A DNA stretch of 64,000 nucleotides from DASUPK01 sp963774305 (GTDB taxonomy: Bacteria > Actinomycetota > Thermoleophilia > Solirubrobacterales > 70-9), in NCBI GenBank assembly GCA_963774305.1, contig CAVZEM010000003.1, positions 1 through 64,000 on the forward strand. The letters run 5' to 3'. The translations under genes were made by a program, and so were the position numbers. Positions 21,997 to 30,111 of this stretch are shown here, in pieces (the first letter of the stretch is position 1; every line of letters starts with the position of its first letter). The notes below the pieces were generated by a model. It was not told the origin of the DNA. It saw only the letters and a program-made list of their open reading frames with translations, and ran no database searches.

Positions 21997-23487
21997 GTGA
22001 GCTCCAGAGCCCTGCAGCGCGGGATCGTGATCGCGATGATCCTCGCGACTCTCGGGGGTGCGCTGGCCGCTTACCTCGTCTCGAGGCACAACCTGCACTC
22101 CACTCGCAGCGACCGCGTCGACAGCGCCCAGCAGAGGATCTCGGACGCTCTCAGGCGTCGCGCGTACTACCTCGAGGACATCGGGGACATGGTCGGCGTC
22201 CATGACGACGCGGACTTCCCGGAGTTCTCACGCTGGGCCCACGTCCGCGGCCGCAATGAGGGAGCGATCGTGGGCGTTCAGTGGGTCCGCCGCTCGCCGA
22301 GCGGCACGCTGGTGCCGCCACACGACATCGGGCCCCACCCGATGCTGGTGGCGCCGGGCGATCCCGGCAACGCGACGATCGCCAACGCGGTGAGCCAGCC
22401 CGTCGCCTCGGGGCCCCTCGGCCTCTCAGAGCTCCATAAGCAGGTCGCCATCTCCCGACCGGTGAGGCTGGCGAACGGCGACGGGGGCTTCTACATGAGC
22501 GTGCCGGTCGTCTCGCACCGCGACAGCGGCGAGATCTCGCACACCGAGTCTCAGAGCGCGATCGTCGGTCTGGTCGACGCGCAGCAGCTCGTGGCCGAGG
22601 CGCTGCCGACGACCGCGAACCCGACCCCGCTTCAGTTGCGCGACCAGGTGACGCCGCTCGCGACTATCGGCTCCGGCCTGAACAACGCCGTCAGGGCCGC
22701 CATCGCCACCCCGGGCCGTGCCTGGACCGTCAGCGTGGCCGGCGGGTCGCTCACGACGTCCGAAAAGCTTCTGCCCTGGCTGATCCTGCTGATCGGCGGC
22801 GCCCTGACCTTCAGCGTCGCGGTGATGCTCCGCACGCTCGCGCACAGGCGCGACGACGCTCTGGAGCTCGCCTCCGAGCGCTCCGCTGAGCTGGCCGCCT
22901 CGCTCAAGCGAGTCGAGCAGGCGAATCGCGAGCTCGAGCGTGCGCGGGCGGATGCCGAGCGGCTCTCTCGCGAGGACCCGGTCACCGGCATCTACAACCG
23001 CCGCCACTTCGGCGAGGTTCTGGCCGGTGAACTCAGCAATCTCGATGGCCGTGCGGTGCCCGCGGTCCTCCTCCTCGACCTCGATCACTTCAAGCGCGTC
23101 AACGACGAGCACGGCCACCTGATGGGCGACGCCGTGCTGCAGAGGGTGACCGACCGGATCGCGTCGGTCCTCCGCGAGGAGGACTGCCTGGCCCGCTGGG
23201 GCGGCGAGGAGTTCGCCGTGCTGGCACCGGACATCGACCGCGACGGCGTGCTCGCCCTCGCGGAGCGTGCCCGAGAGGCCCTTGCCGAGGAGCCGGTAAG
23301 GGTCGGCGACGTCTCCATCGACCTCACCCTGTCGGTCGGAGCCGCGCTCGGCACCGAGGATCGCCGCACGCCGGACGCCCTGGTCCATGCCGCCGATCAG
23401 GCGCTGTACGAGGCGAAGGACGCCGGCCGGAATCGCGTGCGGATCTGGGACGCCGGCTCTTCGCCCAGCCCCGTCAGTGCACGGTGA
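21997..23487 (+). CDS. CHASE-domain diguanylate cyclase (GGDEF)
   Basis: A 496-residue membrane-bound cyclase making c-di-GMP from GTP. A first membrane helix (residues about 9-28) is followed by an extracytoplasmic region resembling CHASE (for example EGAIVGVQWVRRSPSG and ISRPVRLANGDGGFYMSVPV). A second helix (about 260-280) leads to a coiled coil and a GGDEF domain with DPVTGIYNRRHF, LDLDHFKRVND and the active-site RWGGEEF near residue 402. REED, five residues before GGEEF, fits the RxxD inhibitory site for product feedback. The annotated GTG 21997 touches its own GGGGAGG, which is too close, so GTG 22027 or ATG 22036 may be the true start. There is no c-di-GMP esterase nearby except the degenerate EAL protein. 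Confidence 0.9.
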   Translation: MSSRALQRGIVIAMILATLGGALAAYLVSRHNLHSTRSDRVDSAQQRISDALRRRAYYLEDIGDMVGVHDDADFPEFSRWAHVRGRNEGAIVGVQWVRRSPSGTLVPPHDIGPHPMLVAPGDPGNATIANAVSQPVASGPLGLSELHKQVAISRPVRLANGDGGFYMSVPVVSHRDSGEISHTESQSAIVGLVDAQQLVAEALPTTANPTPLQLRDQVTPLATIGSGLNNAVRAAIATPGRAWTVSVAGGSLTTSEKLLPWLILLIGGALTFSVAVMLRTLAHRRDDALELASERSAELAASLKRVEQANRELERARADAERLSREDPVTGIYNRRHFGEVLAGELSNLDGRAVPAVLLLDLDHFKRVNDEHGHLMGDAVLQRVTDRIASVLREEDCLARWGGEEFAVLAPDIDRDGVLALAERAREALAEEPVRVGDVSIDLTLSVGAALGTEDRRTPDALVHAADQALYEAKDAGRNRVRIWDAGSSPSPVSAR

Positions 23488-24238
23488 TCGTGCCCAGGCC
23501 CCTGCCGAGCCGGTCCTGATCGACCTTCCCTGAGATTCCCGCCACGGTTCCCGAGCTCGAGTACTGCCACACGGAGTAGCCGTGGCCGGCCCAGTTGGCC
23601 GCCGGCACCGAGGGCCTCGAGACTCCCCACTCGGCCACCCAGAGCGGATACTTCGCCTTCGCGAATTCGAGCGTGTTGCCGGTGGCCGCCCAGCTCGAGG
23701 CGTTGGTGTAGATCATCGGCTTCCGCCCGAGCCGCTTGTTCACCTTCTTGACCCAGACTCGTATCCAGGTCCGCAGGGTCGTGGCGGTCATGCCGCTGAA
23801 CGGCGTCTCGACGTCGAGCACCGGGACCAGTTCGCCGCTCTGCAGCGACCCGACCGCGCTCAGGAAGACGTCAGCCTCCGCGATCGCGTCCGCGCGGGCA
23901 TCCTCGGTGGTGCCGCCGGCCGCGAAGGCGCGGTGGTAGGCGCCGACGCGGATCCGGTTCGACTCGGCGGCCACCCGGTTCGTGGCGAAGAGCGGGTCGG
24001 CGCCGCATTGCCCCGGCTTCACGGTGCAGTCAGAGCCGCTGCCCCTGCTGGCCTGCACGAAGGCGAACCTGATGCCTGCGCCGGCGACGGTGGGCCAGTC
24101 GATCGGTCCCTGAAAGCGGGAGACGTCGATGCCCATCGCCCTCGTCCCGGCGCTCGCCGAGGCTGGGGCGAGGGCGATCGCCGCCAGGCAGAGCGCCGCG
24201 AGGACGCAGGCAGCTTTCTTGGCTCCGGCCGGGAACAT
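23474..24238 (-). CDS. Secreted GH25 lysozyme/muramidase
   Basis: A 254-residue exported cell-wall hydrolase. A signal peptide (KKAACVLAALCLAAIALAPA, cleavage after ASASA near 30) precedes a GH25 fold. The family's catalytic acids lie in MGIDVSRFQGPIDW (Asp38) and VPVLDVETPF (Asp142, Glu144), with YTNASSW, PLWVAEWG and YSVWQYSS also typical. It would cut the muramic acid-glucosamine bond of peptidoglycan. The ATG at 24238 has no evident ribosome binding site; the open frame continues upstream but through the divergent MEDS gene, so a longer start is unlikely. Its 3' end overlaps the end of the diguanylate cyclase gene by 14 nt. Confidence 0.92.
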   Translation of the reverse strand: MFPAGAKKAACVLAALCLAAIALAPASASAGTRAMGIDVSRFQGPIDWPTVAGAGIRFAFVQASRGSGSDCTVKPGQCGADPLFATNRVAAESNRIRVGAYHRAFAAGGTTEDARADAIAEADVFLSAVGSLQSGELVPVLDVETPFSGMTATTLRTWIRVWVKKVNKRLGRKPMIYTNASSWAATGNTLEFAKAKYPLWVAEWGVSRPSVPAANWAGHGYSVWQYSSSGTVAGISGKVDQDRLGRGLGTITVH

Positions 24239-24385
24239 GTGTCTGGATTCTGCAACCCGATCCGGCGGCGATCGGAGCGCGGCCGTACCCAGGAAGAGGG
24301 AGGAGTGGGGACGGAAGGTGATCCAACCTGCCCCCCGGGGCGTATCCCTCGCGTCAAACCTCAATCGAGCGGGTAGAGAATCTGA

Positions 24386-25357
24386 GTGAAGTACGAAGGG
24401 GATGCGTCCGCCCCTGATGAGGGGTTCGTCCATTCGGCCCTGATCTACGGGTCCGATGACGCGTTCATGGACGTCGCCTTGCCGTTCGTTGAGCGGGCGA
24501 TCGAGGCAGGCGAGCCCACCCTGGTCGCCGTCCAGGCGCACAACGTCGAGAACCTTCGAGCGGCGCTCGCGGGAGAGCCCGAGGGCGTGACCCTCCTTTC
24601 GGTCGACGACTGGTACGAGACCTCGACACGCACCCGCGAGAAGTTCGGCCGCTGGGCGACGGAGAGGATCCGATCCGGCAGGGCCTGCCTGATCGGAGAG
24701 CCCCCGTGGGCCGTTGGAAACGATGCACAGGTCCGCGACTGGGCGCGACACGAGTCCGTCATCAACGTCGCCTTCGACGGCCTGCCGGTCAGCTTGATCT
24801 GCCCCTACGACGCGCGAGTGCTGCCGCCCGAGATCGTCGAACACGCGCGCGCCACACATCCCGAGATCGCTGATCCCGACGGTGCGACGGCCAGCGGCGC
24901 CTACGAGGACCCCCGTGACTTCTGCAGCCGGCTCGATTGCAGCGTCGAGAGCCCTGAGGGCGAGCCCGCGATCGTGCTCGACTTCAACCTCGCGGACCTG
25001 CGCAAGGTCCGTCGGATGGTCACCTCGATGGCGGTTGCCGCCGGGTTGGCCGGGTCGCGCGCCGACGAGCTCGCGCTTGCGGTCAACGAGATCGCCAGCA
25101 ACGCGGTCGTCCACGGTAGCCTGCCCGCCACCCTGCGGATCTGGCGGGGAGACCGCGAGCTCATCTGCGAGGTGAGCGACGCCGGTGACGGGATCAAGGA
25201 CGTCCTGGCCGGCCAGCTGACGCCGCCTGCAGACGGGATCGGCGGACGAGGGCTCTGGCTGACTCGGATGCTGTCGGACGCGGTCGAGATTCGGAGCGGG
25301 ACCGGCTGCACGGTCTCGGTCCATGCCGCCACTCCCGAGTTCGCGCCGACGGCCTAG
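24386..25357 (+). CDS. MEDS domain plus HATPase (RsbW-like) regulatory protein
   Basis: A 323-residue soluble protein. Residues about 15-175 form a MEDS (MEthanogen/methylotroph DcmR Sensory) domain (ALIYGSDDAFMDVALPFVE, DWYETSTRTREKFGRWATE, LICPYDARVLPPEIVEHA). Residues about 190-320 form a HATPase domain of the anti-sigma-factor kinase type (ADELALAVNEIASNAVVHG, CEVSDAGDGIKD, GGRGLWLTRMLSDAVEI). Such fusions are common in actinobacteria and are thought to act in partner-switching control of alternative sigma factors. No sigma or antagonist gene is nearby. The GTG start 24386 follows GGTAGAG. Its end overlaps the convergent oxidase gene by 4 nt. Confidence 0.88.
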   Translation: MKYEGDASAPDEGFVHSALIYGSDDAFMDVALPFVERAIEAGEPTLVAVQAHNVENLRAALAGEPEGVTLLSVDDWYETSTRTREKFGRWATERIRSGRACLIGEPPWAVGNDAQVRDWARHESVINVAFDGLPVSLICPYDARVLPPEIVEHARATHPEIADPDGATASGAYEDPRDFCSRLDCSVESPEGEPAIVLDFNLADLRKVRRMVTSMAVAAGLAGSRADELALAVNEIASNAVVHGSLPATLRIWRGDRELICEVSDAGDGIKDVLAGQLTPPADGIGGRGLWLTRMLSDAVEIRSGTGCTVSVHAATPEFAPTA

Positions 25358-26541
25358 ACGGCGCGCAGCAGCGCCGAGTCGATCTCCGCCAGGGCGGTGG
25401 CGCCGCTCAGCGCCATCGTCAGATCAAGTTCGGCGAGCAGCGAGCGGAGCACCACCTCGACCCCGTTCTGGCCGTCGAGCGCGAGGCCCCACAGGTAGGG
25501 GCGGCCGACCAGCACTGCGTCCGCGCCGAGCGCAAGCGCCTTGAAGGCGTCCGCGCCCGAGCGGATCCCGCTGTCGAGCAGCACCGCCATCGCCTCGCCC
25601 ACCGCATCGACGATCGGCGGCAGCGCGTCGAGCGAGGCGATCGCGCCATCGATCTGGCGGCCGCCGTGGTTGGAGACCACGATCCCGTCGATGCCACGCT
25701 CGCGGGCCTCCCGCGCGTCGTCGGGGTGGAGGATGCCCTTGAGGACGATCGGCAGCGTCGTCGCTCCGCGCAGCCACTCGAGGCGCTCCCAGGTCAGGTT
25801 GGGATTGACGAAGACACCGAGGAAGTGCCCAATGGCGGCGCCCATGTCCTCCTCCGGCGGCTTCTCGAGCCCTGACTGGAAGACAGGGTCCGAGAGGTAC
25901 TGGGCGATCCCGATCCCCTCGACGGAGGGGAGATAGGCCTGCTCCAGGTCGCGCGGCTTCCAGCCGGGGACGTAGTTGTCGACGGTCAGGACCAGGGCGG
26001 AGTACCCGGCCGCCTCGGCTCGCCGGACGAGGCTGGCGGCGATTTCGTCGTCGTTCGGCCAGTAGAGCTGGAACCAGCGAGGGCCGTCGCCGTTGGCCTC
26101 GGCGATCTCCTCCATCGCGGTCGCGGAGGCGGTGCTCGTGACCAGGGGCAGCCCGAGCGTGCCCGCCGCCCTGGCCGAGGCGAGCTCGCCGTCGTCGTGG
26201 AGGAGGGTCTGCACGCCGATCGGGGCCAGCATCACCGGCGCGGGCATCCTGGTCCCGAGCAGCTCCAGGGAGAGGTCGCGCACCGAGAGGTCACGCCGCA
26301 GAACGCGGGGCACGATGCGCCAGCGCCGGAAGGCCTCCAGGTTGGCCCGCATCGTGTCCTCCGAGCCGGCGCCGCCGAAGATGTAGGCGATAGCCCGGTC
26401 GTCGAGCGATTCCCGCGCCTTCGCCTCGAGCTCCGCCCAGGCCATCGGCAGGCTGGGCCGCTCGCCCGCGAGCATGCCCTTGGCGTAGATCTCGCGGTAG
26501 TAGTCGCCGAAGAGGGGAGGAGGTGTCTCGGGAGCTGCCAT
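25354..26541 (-). CDS. FMN-dependent alpha-hydroxy-acid oxidase, lactate 2-monooxygenase type
   Basis: A 395-residue FMN enzyme of the lactate/glycolate oxidase family. The FMN site and active site are visible: PAPVMLAPIGVQ near 100-110, TSTASATAMEEI, QLYWPNDDE, Lys268 in PIVLKGI, and the base His292 with Arg295 in SNHGGRQIDG. Length and the long insertion before PNLTWERLEWLRG fit mycobacterial lactate 2-monooxygenase, which turns L-lactate and oxygen into acetate, CO2 and water. A plain oxidase or dehydrogenase of another 2-hydroxy acid cannot be excluded. It starts 2 nt after the acetyl-CoA hydrolase gene, which could activate the acetate formed. Confidence 0.88.
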   Translation of the reverse strand: MAAPETPPPLFGDYYREIYAKGMLAGERPSLPMAWAELEAKARESLDDRAIAYIFGGAGSEDTMRANLEAFRRWRIVPRVLRRDLSVRDLSLELLGTRMPAPVMLAPIGVQTLLHDDGELASARAAGTLGLPLVTSTASATAMEEIAEANGDGPRWFQLYWPNDDEIAASLVRRAEAAGYSALVLTVDNYVPGWKPRDLEQAYLPSVEGIGIAQYLSDPVFQSGLEKPPEEDMGAAIGHFLGVFVNPNLTWERLEWLRGATTLPIVLKGILHPDDAREARERGIDGIVVSNHGGRQIDGAIASLDALPPIVDAVGEAMAVLLDSGIRSGADAFKALALGADAVLVGRPYLWGLALDGQNGVEVVLRSLLAELDLTMALSGATALAEIDSALLRAV

Positions 26542-26543
26542 CG

Positions 26544-27854
26544 CTAGAAGGGAGCCCGCCCGTGCGAGGCTCGCTCCCCCGCCTCGAGCAGCTCGTCGCG
26601 GTAGTCGGGATGGGCGATGGCGGCGAGGGCCTCGCCCCGCTGGTGGATCGTCTTGCCCTGAAGCTCTGCGGACCCGTACTCGGTGATGATCACGTCGACC
26701 TGGTGGCGGGGAGTGGTGATCACCGCGCCGCGCTCGAACCAGGGAACGATCCGCGAGTTCCTCTCACCGTCGTGCTTGTAGGTCGAGGAGAGGCAGAGCA
26801 GCGACGTGGCATCCAGCGACAGCGCGGGACCGGAGACGAAATCCTCGTGGCCCCCGATGCCGGAGAACTGGTCGCCGTCGATCGTGTCGGCTATGACCTG
26901 ACCGTGGATGTCCACCGAGAGCGCACCGTTGATCGTCACCGGTTTGCGGTTGCGGGCGATCACGTCGGGCGAGTTGACGATCTCCACCGGCAGGAAGGCC
27001 ACGTCCCCGTTGTCGTTGAGCCATTGGTAGAGCTCCTCCGTCCCGCCGGCGAAGGTCGCGACCGAGACGCCGTCGAACTGGCCCTTGCGGTTGGTGATCT
27101 TGCCGGCCTCATGGAGCTGCATCAGGCCGGTGGTCAGCATCTCCGAGTGGACGCCGTAGTCCCCGCCGTCGCCCTCGGCCAGCAGCCCCGCGATGGTCGA
27201 CGGGATCGCTCCGATGCCGGTCTGGAGGGTTGCGCCGTCCGGGATGTAGCGGCGGGCGTGCTCGGCGATCGCTCGCTCGGCATCGCCCGGCGCCGGGTCC
27301 TGCAGCGGCAGCGGCGCCCTGTCGCTCTCGATCAGCACATCGATCTGGTCGGTGTGGAGCGCGTGCCGGTACTCCGGCTCGAGCCCGGGCGTCCGCGGAA
27401 AGGACTCCGAGACCTCGACGATCAGCAGGCGGTCCGGGTTCTCCGCGATCCGCAGCATCTCGCCGTAGGTGCTGCCGGCGTGCAGCGAGAGGCTGCACCA
27501 GCCGTCCGAGTCGGGCGGGGCCGCGGCCGCCGCCATCACCCTCGGCGCCTGCTCCTCGAGGATCGGCTCGAAGCGCCGGAAGTCGGCCGGGGCGAAGCTG
27601 ATGTTGGCACCCGAGTCGCGCAGCATCCGCTCGATCGGCCCGTAGAAGCCCGAGAGGTAGTGGACGTTGGGGTGGTTGAAGAGGGGGGTGAAGACGAAGA
27701 GCAGAGCGGTCCCGATCCGCAGGTCCTCCCAGTCATCCCGCTCGCCCATCGCCTCGACGAGAGCCGCGGGTTGGCCGGGGCCGAGCGGCATCGCGAAGGT
27801 GTCCGTCGACTCGAAGAGGCCGGCGGCCTCCTTCGCGCTCATGCTTCGCGCCAT
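26544..27854 (-). CDS. Acetyl-CoA hydrolase/CoA-transferase family protein
   Basis: A 436-residue member of the acetyl-CoA hydrolase/transferase family. The predicted catalytic Glu238 lies in DYGVHSEMLTTG. GIGAIPSTIAGLL, SGIGGHEDFVSG and VITEYGSAELQGKT are other family marks. These enzymes hydrolyse acyl-CoA or move CoA between acetate and another acid such as succinate or propionate. It stands between the sulfatase (9-nt gap) and the lactate monooxygenase-type gene (2-nt gap), so one operon is likely. Activation of the acetate released by the oxidase is an attractive but unproven link. The ATG at 27854 is followed by a second in-frame ATG at 27842 (MSAKEAAG). Confidence 0.9.
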   Translation of the reverse strand: MARSMSAKEAAGLFESTDTFAMPLGPGQPAALVEAMGERDDWEDLRIGTALLFVFTPLFNHPNVHYLSGFYGPIERMLRDSGANISFAPADFRRFEPILEEQAPRVMAAAAAPPDSDGWCSLSLHAGSTYGEMLRIAENPDRLLIVEVSESFPRTPGLEPEYRHALHTDQIDVLIESDRAPLPLQDPAPGDAERAIAEHARRYIPDGATLQTGIGAIPSTIAGLLAEGDGGDYGVHSEMLTTGLMQLHEAGKITNRKGQFDGVSVATFAGGTEELYQWLNDNGDVAFLPVEIVNSPDVIARNRKPVTINGALSVDIHGQVIADTIDGDQFSGIGGHEDFVSGPALSLDATSLLCLSSTYKHDGERNSRIVPWFERGAVITTPRHQVDVIITEYGSAELQGKTIHQRGEALAAIAHPDYRDELLEAGERASHGRAPF

Positions 27855-27863
27855 GCGCGGACC

Positions 27864-29507
27864 CTATTGCGAGGGCGACTTCTTCGGCAGCTCCTTGACC
27901 TTCGCCAGCGGCTTAGGCGGCTTGCCGATCTCCTTGTCGCAGGCCGGGCCGCTGCAGTGGACCAGCTTTGCGAGCCTCTTGAGAAGGAACTTCAGGACCG
28001 GCGCGTAGTGGCGATCCTTGTAGACGGAGTTGAGCTCGAGCGGATCGTGCGCGAGGTCATAGAGCTCGCGTCCGCCGTCGGAGTACTTCGTCAGCAGGTA
28101 GCGGCCGGTGCGGATCGCCCGGTAGCGGGGCGCGACGATCGCGCGAGCGATCTGCGCGGTGTGGTCGAGGTCGGTGTTCTTGACGTAGGTGCCGATCTTG
28201 GCCGGGCGCCCATGACCGCCGGCCGCGGCCGCCGTGCCGGTCCCGGGCTCGAACGTAGTGCCGGGAGGCCCGGTTTCGAAGAGGATCGGCCGGGTGGACT
28301 TCTTCGCCGGGTCCTGGGCCAGCGGCAGCATCGACTGGCCGTCCTGGGGAAGGTTGGGCTTGGCGCCGGTCATCTGCAGGATCGTGGAGGTGATGTCCCC
28401 GTTCCAGACCAGGGCCCGGGGCTGCGACCCGGCCGGGATGCCCGGGCCTCGGATCTCGAGCGGCACCTGGACTGAGGGCTCGTACGGCACGAACTTTCCC
28501 TGGTGCAGGCGGTGCTGCCCCTGCATGAATCCCTGGTCGGAGGTGAAGATCAGATACGTGTCGCCGAGGACGCCGTGCGACTGCAGGTCGTTGACGATCT
28601 TCTCGACCGCGTCATCGACCGAGAGCAGTGTCTCGAGGCGGTGCTGGTAGCGGGTCTGGATCTTCGCGATCAGTCCCGGGCCGAATCTCTTGATCCTCTT
28701 GATCCAGGCGGGCTTGTCCTTGACGTTCTTCTCGTTGAAGGTCGGATCGATCGGCAGCGGGGCGGTTGAGAACGCCCCGGCGTACTTCGGCGCGGGGGTG
28801 GCGGGATCGTGCGGCGCGAAGAACTGCACCTGCATGTAGAGCGGATTGCTCGGGAAGTTCGCCAGGTGGTTGTTGATCCGCTCGACCGCCAGATCCGCGT
28901 ACACGTCGGTCGAGTAGTCGTCCGCGGTGTACGCCTTGTCGACGCCGTTCTCGTCGAGGGTGAAGCCGGTATAGGAGGAGGGCGGCCCGACGAACCCGTA
29001 GAACTCACCCTTGGAGGAGGGGCCAGTGCCGCCCGAGAATGGGCCCCAGCCGGGCGGGACGTACTCGGGGCCACCGACGCTGCTCTCGCCGAAGCCGTTG
29101 GGCATCTTGCCGATGTGAATCGTGCGATAGCCGTCGGCCTGCAGCCAGACCGGGAGGTCGTTCTTGTCGTTGAACGACTGGTATCCGCCCTGCGGCGGCG
29201 TGTTGCCGAGCACGCCGGTGTTGTGGGCGTACTCGCCGGTCTGGACCGTGACCCGGGATGGGCAGCACAGCGGGTCGGAGGCGTAGGCGTGCAGGAAGGT
29301 GGCGCCGGCGTTGCCGATGAGCGCCTGCGTCTTCGGCATCACCATCATGTCCCGGACGGTCTGGTCGTCCGTCGTGAACATGATCACGTTGGGCCTGCTG
29401 CTCGCCGCGCGCGAGGTCTCGCCGCGCGCCAGCAGTGTGAGCATGCAGAGGCAGGCGACCCCCGCCAACACAAAACCCGCCCTGGCCCTTCGGGTTCGGA
29501 GCATCAA
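27864..29507 (-). CDS. Secreted type I sulfatase
   Basis: A 547-residue exported sulfatase of the alkaline-phosphatase superfamily. A signal segment (GFVLAGVACLCMLTLLA) precedes NVIMFTTDDQT, which supplies metal-binding Asp47 and Asp48. The sulfatase signature is CCPSRVTVQTGEYAHNTGV, where Cys81 of CxPSR would be converted to formylglycine. DTYLIFTSDQGFMQGQHR gives the second metal site. It would hydrolyse sulfate esters outside the membrane; the substrate is unknown. The C-terminal tail is Lys- and Pro-rich. No formylglycine-generating enzyme gene is in the window. It is the first gene of a three-gene minus-strand operon. Confidence 0.92.
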   Translation of the reverse strand: MMLRTRRARAGFVLAGVACLCMLTLLARGETSRAASSRPNVIMFTTDDQTVRDMMVMPKTQALIGNAGATFLHAYASDPLCCPSRVTVQTGEYAHNTGVLGNTPPQGGYQSFNDKNDLPVWLQADGYRTIHIGKMPNGFGESSVGGPEYVPPGWGPFSGGTGPSSKGEFYGFVGPPSSYTGFTLDENGVDKAYTADDYSTDVYADLAVERINNHLANFPSNPLYMQVQFFAPHDPATPAPKYAGAFSTAPLPIDPTFNEKNVKDKPAWIKRIKRFGPGLIAKIQTRYQHRLETLLSVDDAVEKIVNDLQSHGVLGDTYLIFTSDQGFMQGQHRLHQGKFVPYEPSVQVPLEIRGPGIPAGSQPRALVWNGDITSTILQMTGAKPNLPQDGQSMLPLAQDPAKKSTRPILFETGPPGTTFEPGTGTAAAAGGHGRPAKIGTYVKNTDLDHTAQIARAIVAPRYRAIRTGRYLLTKYSDGGRELYDLAHDPLELNSVYKDRHYAPVLKFLLKRLAKLVHCSGPACDKEIGKPPKPLAKVKELPKKSPSQ

Positions 29508-29612
29508 ACGAACATAACGAGGGCCGCGACACGAAGTTGCGGCCCTGCCTGCTGGCCCGGCCGCGCACGAGTTCTAACCCCACTCTTACCTTTGGCGGGA
29601 TAGCGTCGGGAC

Positions 29613-30080
29613 ATGGACTTGAGAAAGGCCCTCCGCTACCTCGCGATCGGGATCCCCGTGCTGTTCGTCCTGATCCAGCTGGTTCCCTACGGCCGAAGCC
29701 ACGCGAACCCGGCTGTGACCCGCGCGATCCGCTGGGACAGCCCCCGCACCGAGCAGCTTGCGACCCAGGCGTGCGGAGACTGCCACAGCAACCTGACCAA
29801 GTGGCCCTGGTACACGAACGTCGCCCCGGCCTCATGGCTGGTCCAGCGTGACGTCGACGAAGGCCGTGGCAAGCTGAACTTCTCCGAGTGGGACAAGCCC
29901 CAGCCGGACATCTCTGAGCTGATGGACCAGATCCAGAGCGGAGAGATGCCCCCGCTCCAGTACAAAGTGATCCACGGCGGGGCGCGGCTCTCGGACGCAG
30001 AGAAGCGCGAGCTGATCGCCGGGTTGATCAGGACCTACGCCAACGATCCCCCGGCCGGGATCAAGCAGGGCGGCGGCTGA
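29613..30080 (+). CDS. Membrane-anchored haem-binding (c-type, Haem_bd) protein
   Basis: A 155-residue protein with an N-terminal membrane helix (residues about 8-25) and an outside domain holding one CxxCH haem site, CGDCHSNLTKWPWY (Cys54, Cys57, His58), the pattern of the Haem_bd family. The PPLQYKVIHGGARLSDAEK stretch is also typical, and Met112 just before it (GEMPPLQ) could be the second iron ligand. It likely carries electrons at the outer membrane face. It stands 31 nt before the DUF3556 gene, and the three following genes may form a unit. No cytochrome c maturation gene is nearby. Confidence 0.87.
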   Translation: MDLRKALRYLAIGIPVLFVLIQLVPYGRSHANPAVTRAIRWDSPRTEQLATQACGDCHSNLTKWPWYTNVAPASWLVQRDVDEGRGKLNFSEWDKPQPDISELMDQIQSGEMPPLQYKVIHGGARLSDAEKRELIAGLIRTYANDPPAGIKQGGG

Positions 30081-30111
30081 CGGGCGGCGGCTATAGGGTT
30101 GATGGCGGGTC

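Noticed and set aside
26523..28475. 650-residue plus-strand frame opposite the CoA-transferase and sulfatase genes
   Set aside because: Composition (Val/Asp/Arg/Gly-rich, no domain) is that of an antisense shadow, and both opposite genes are well supported.
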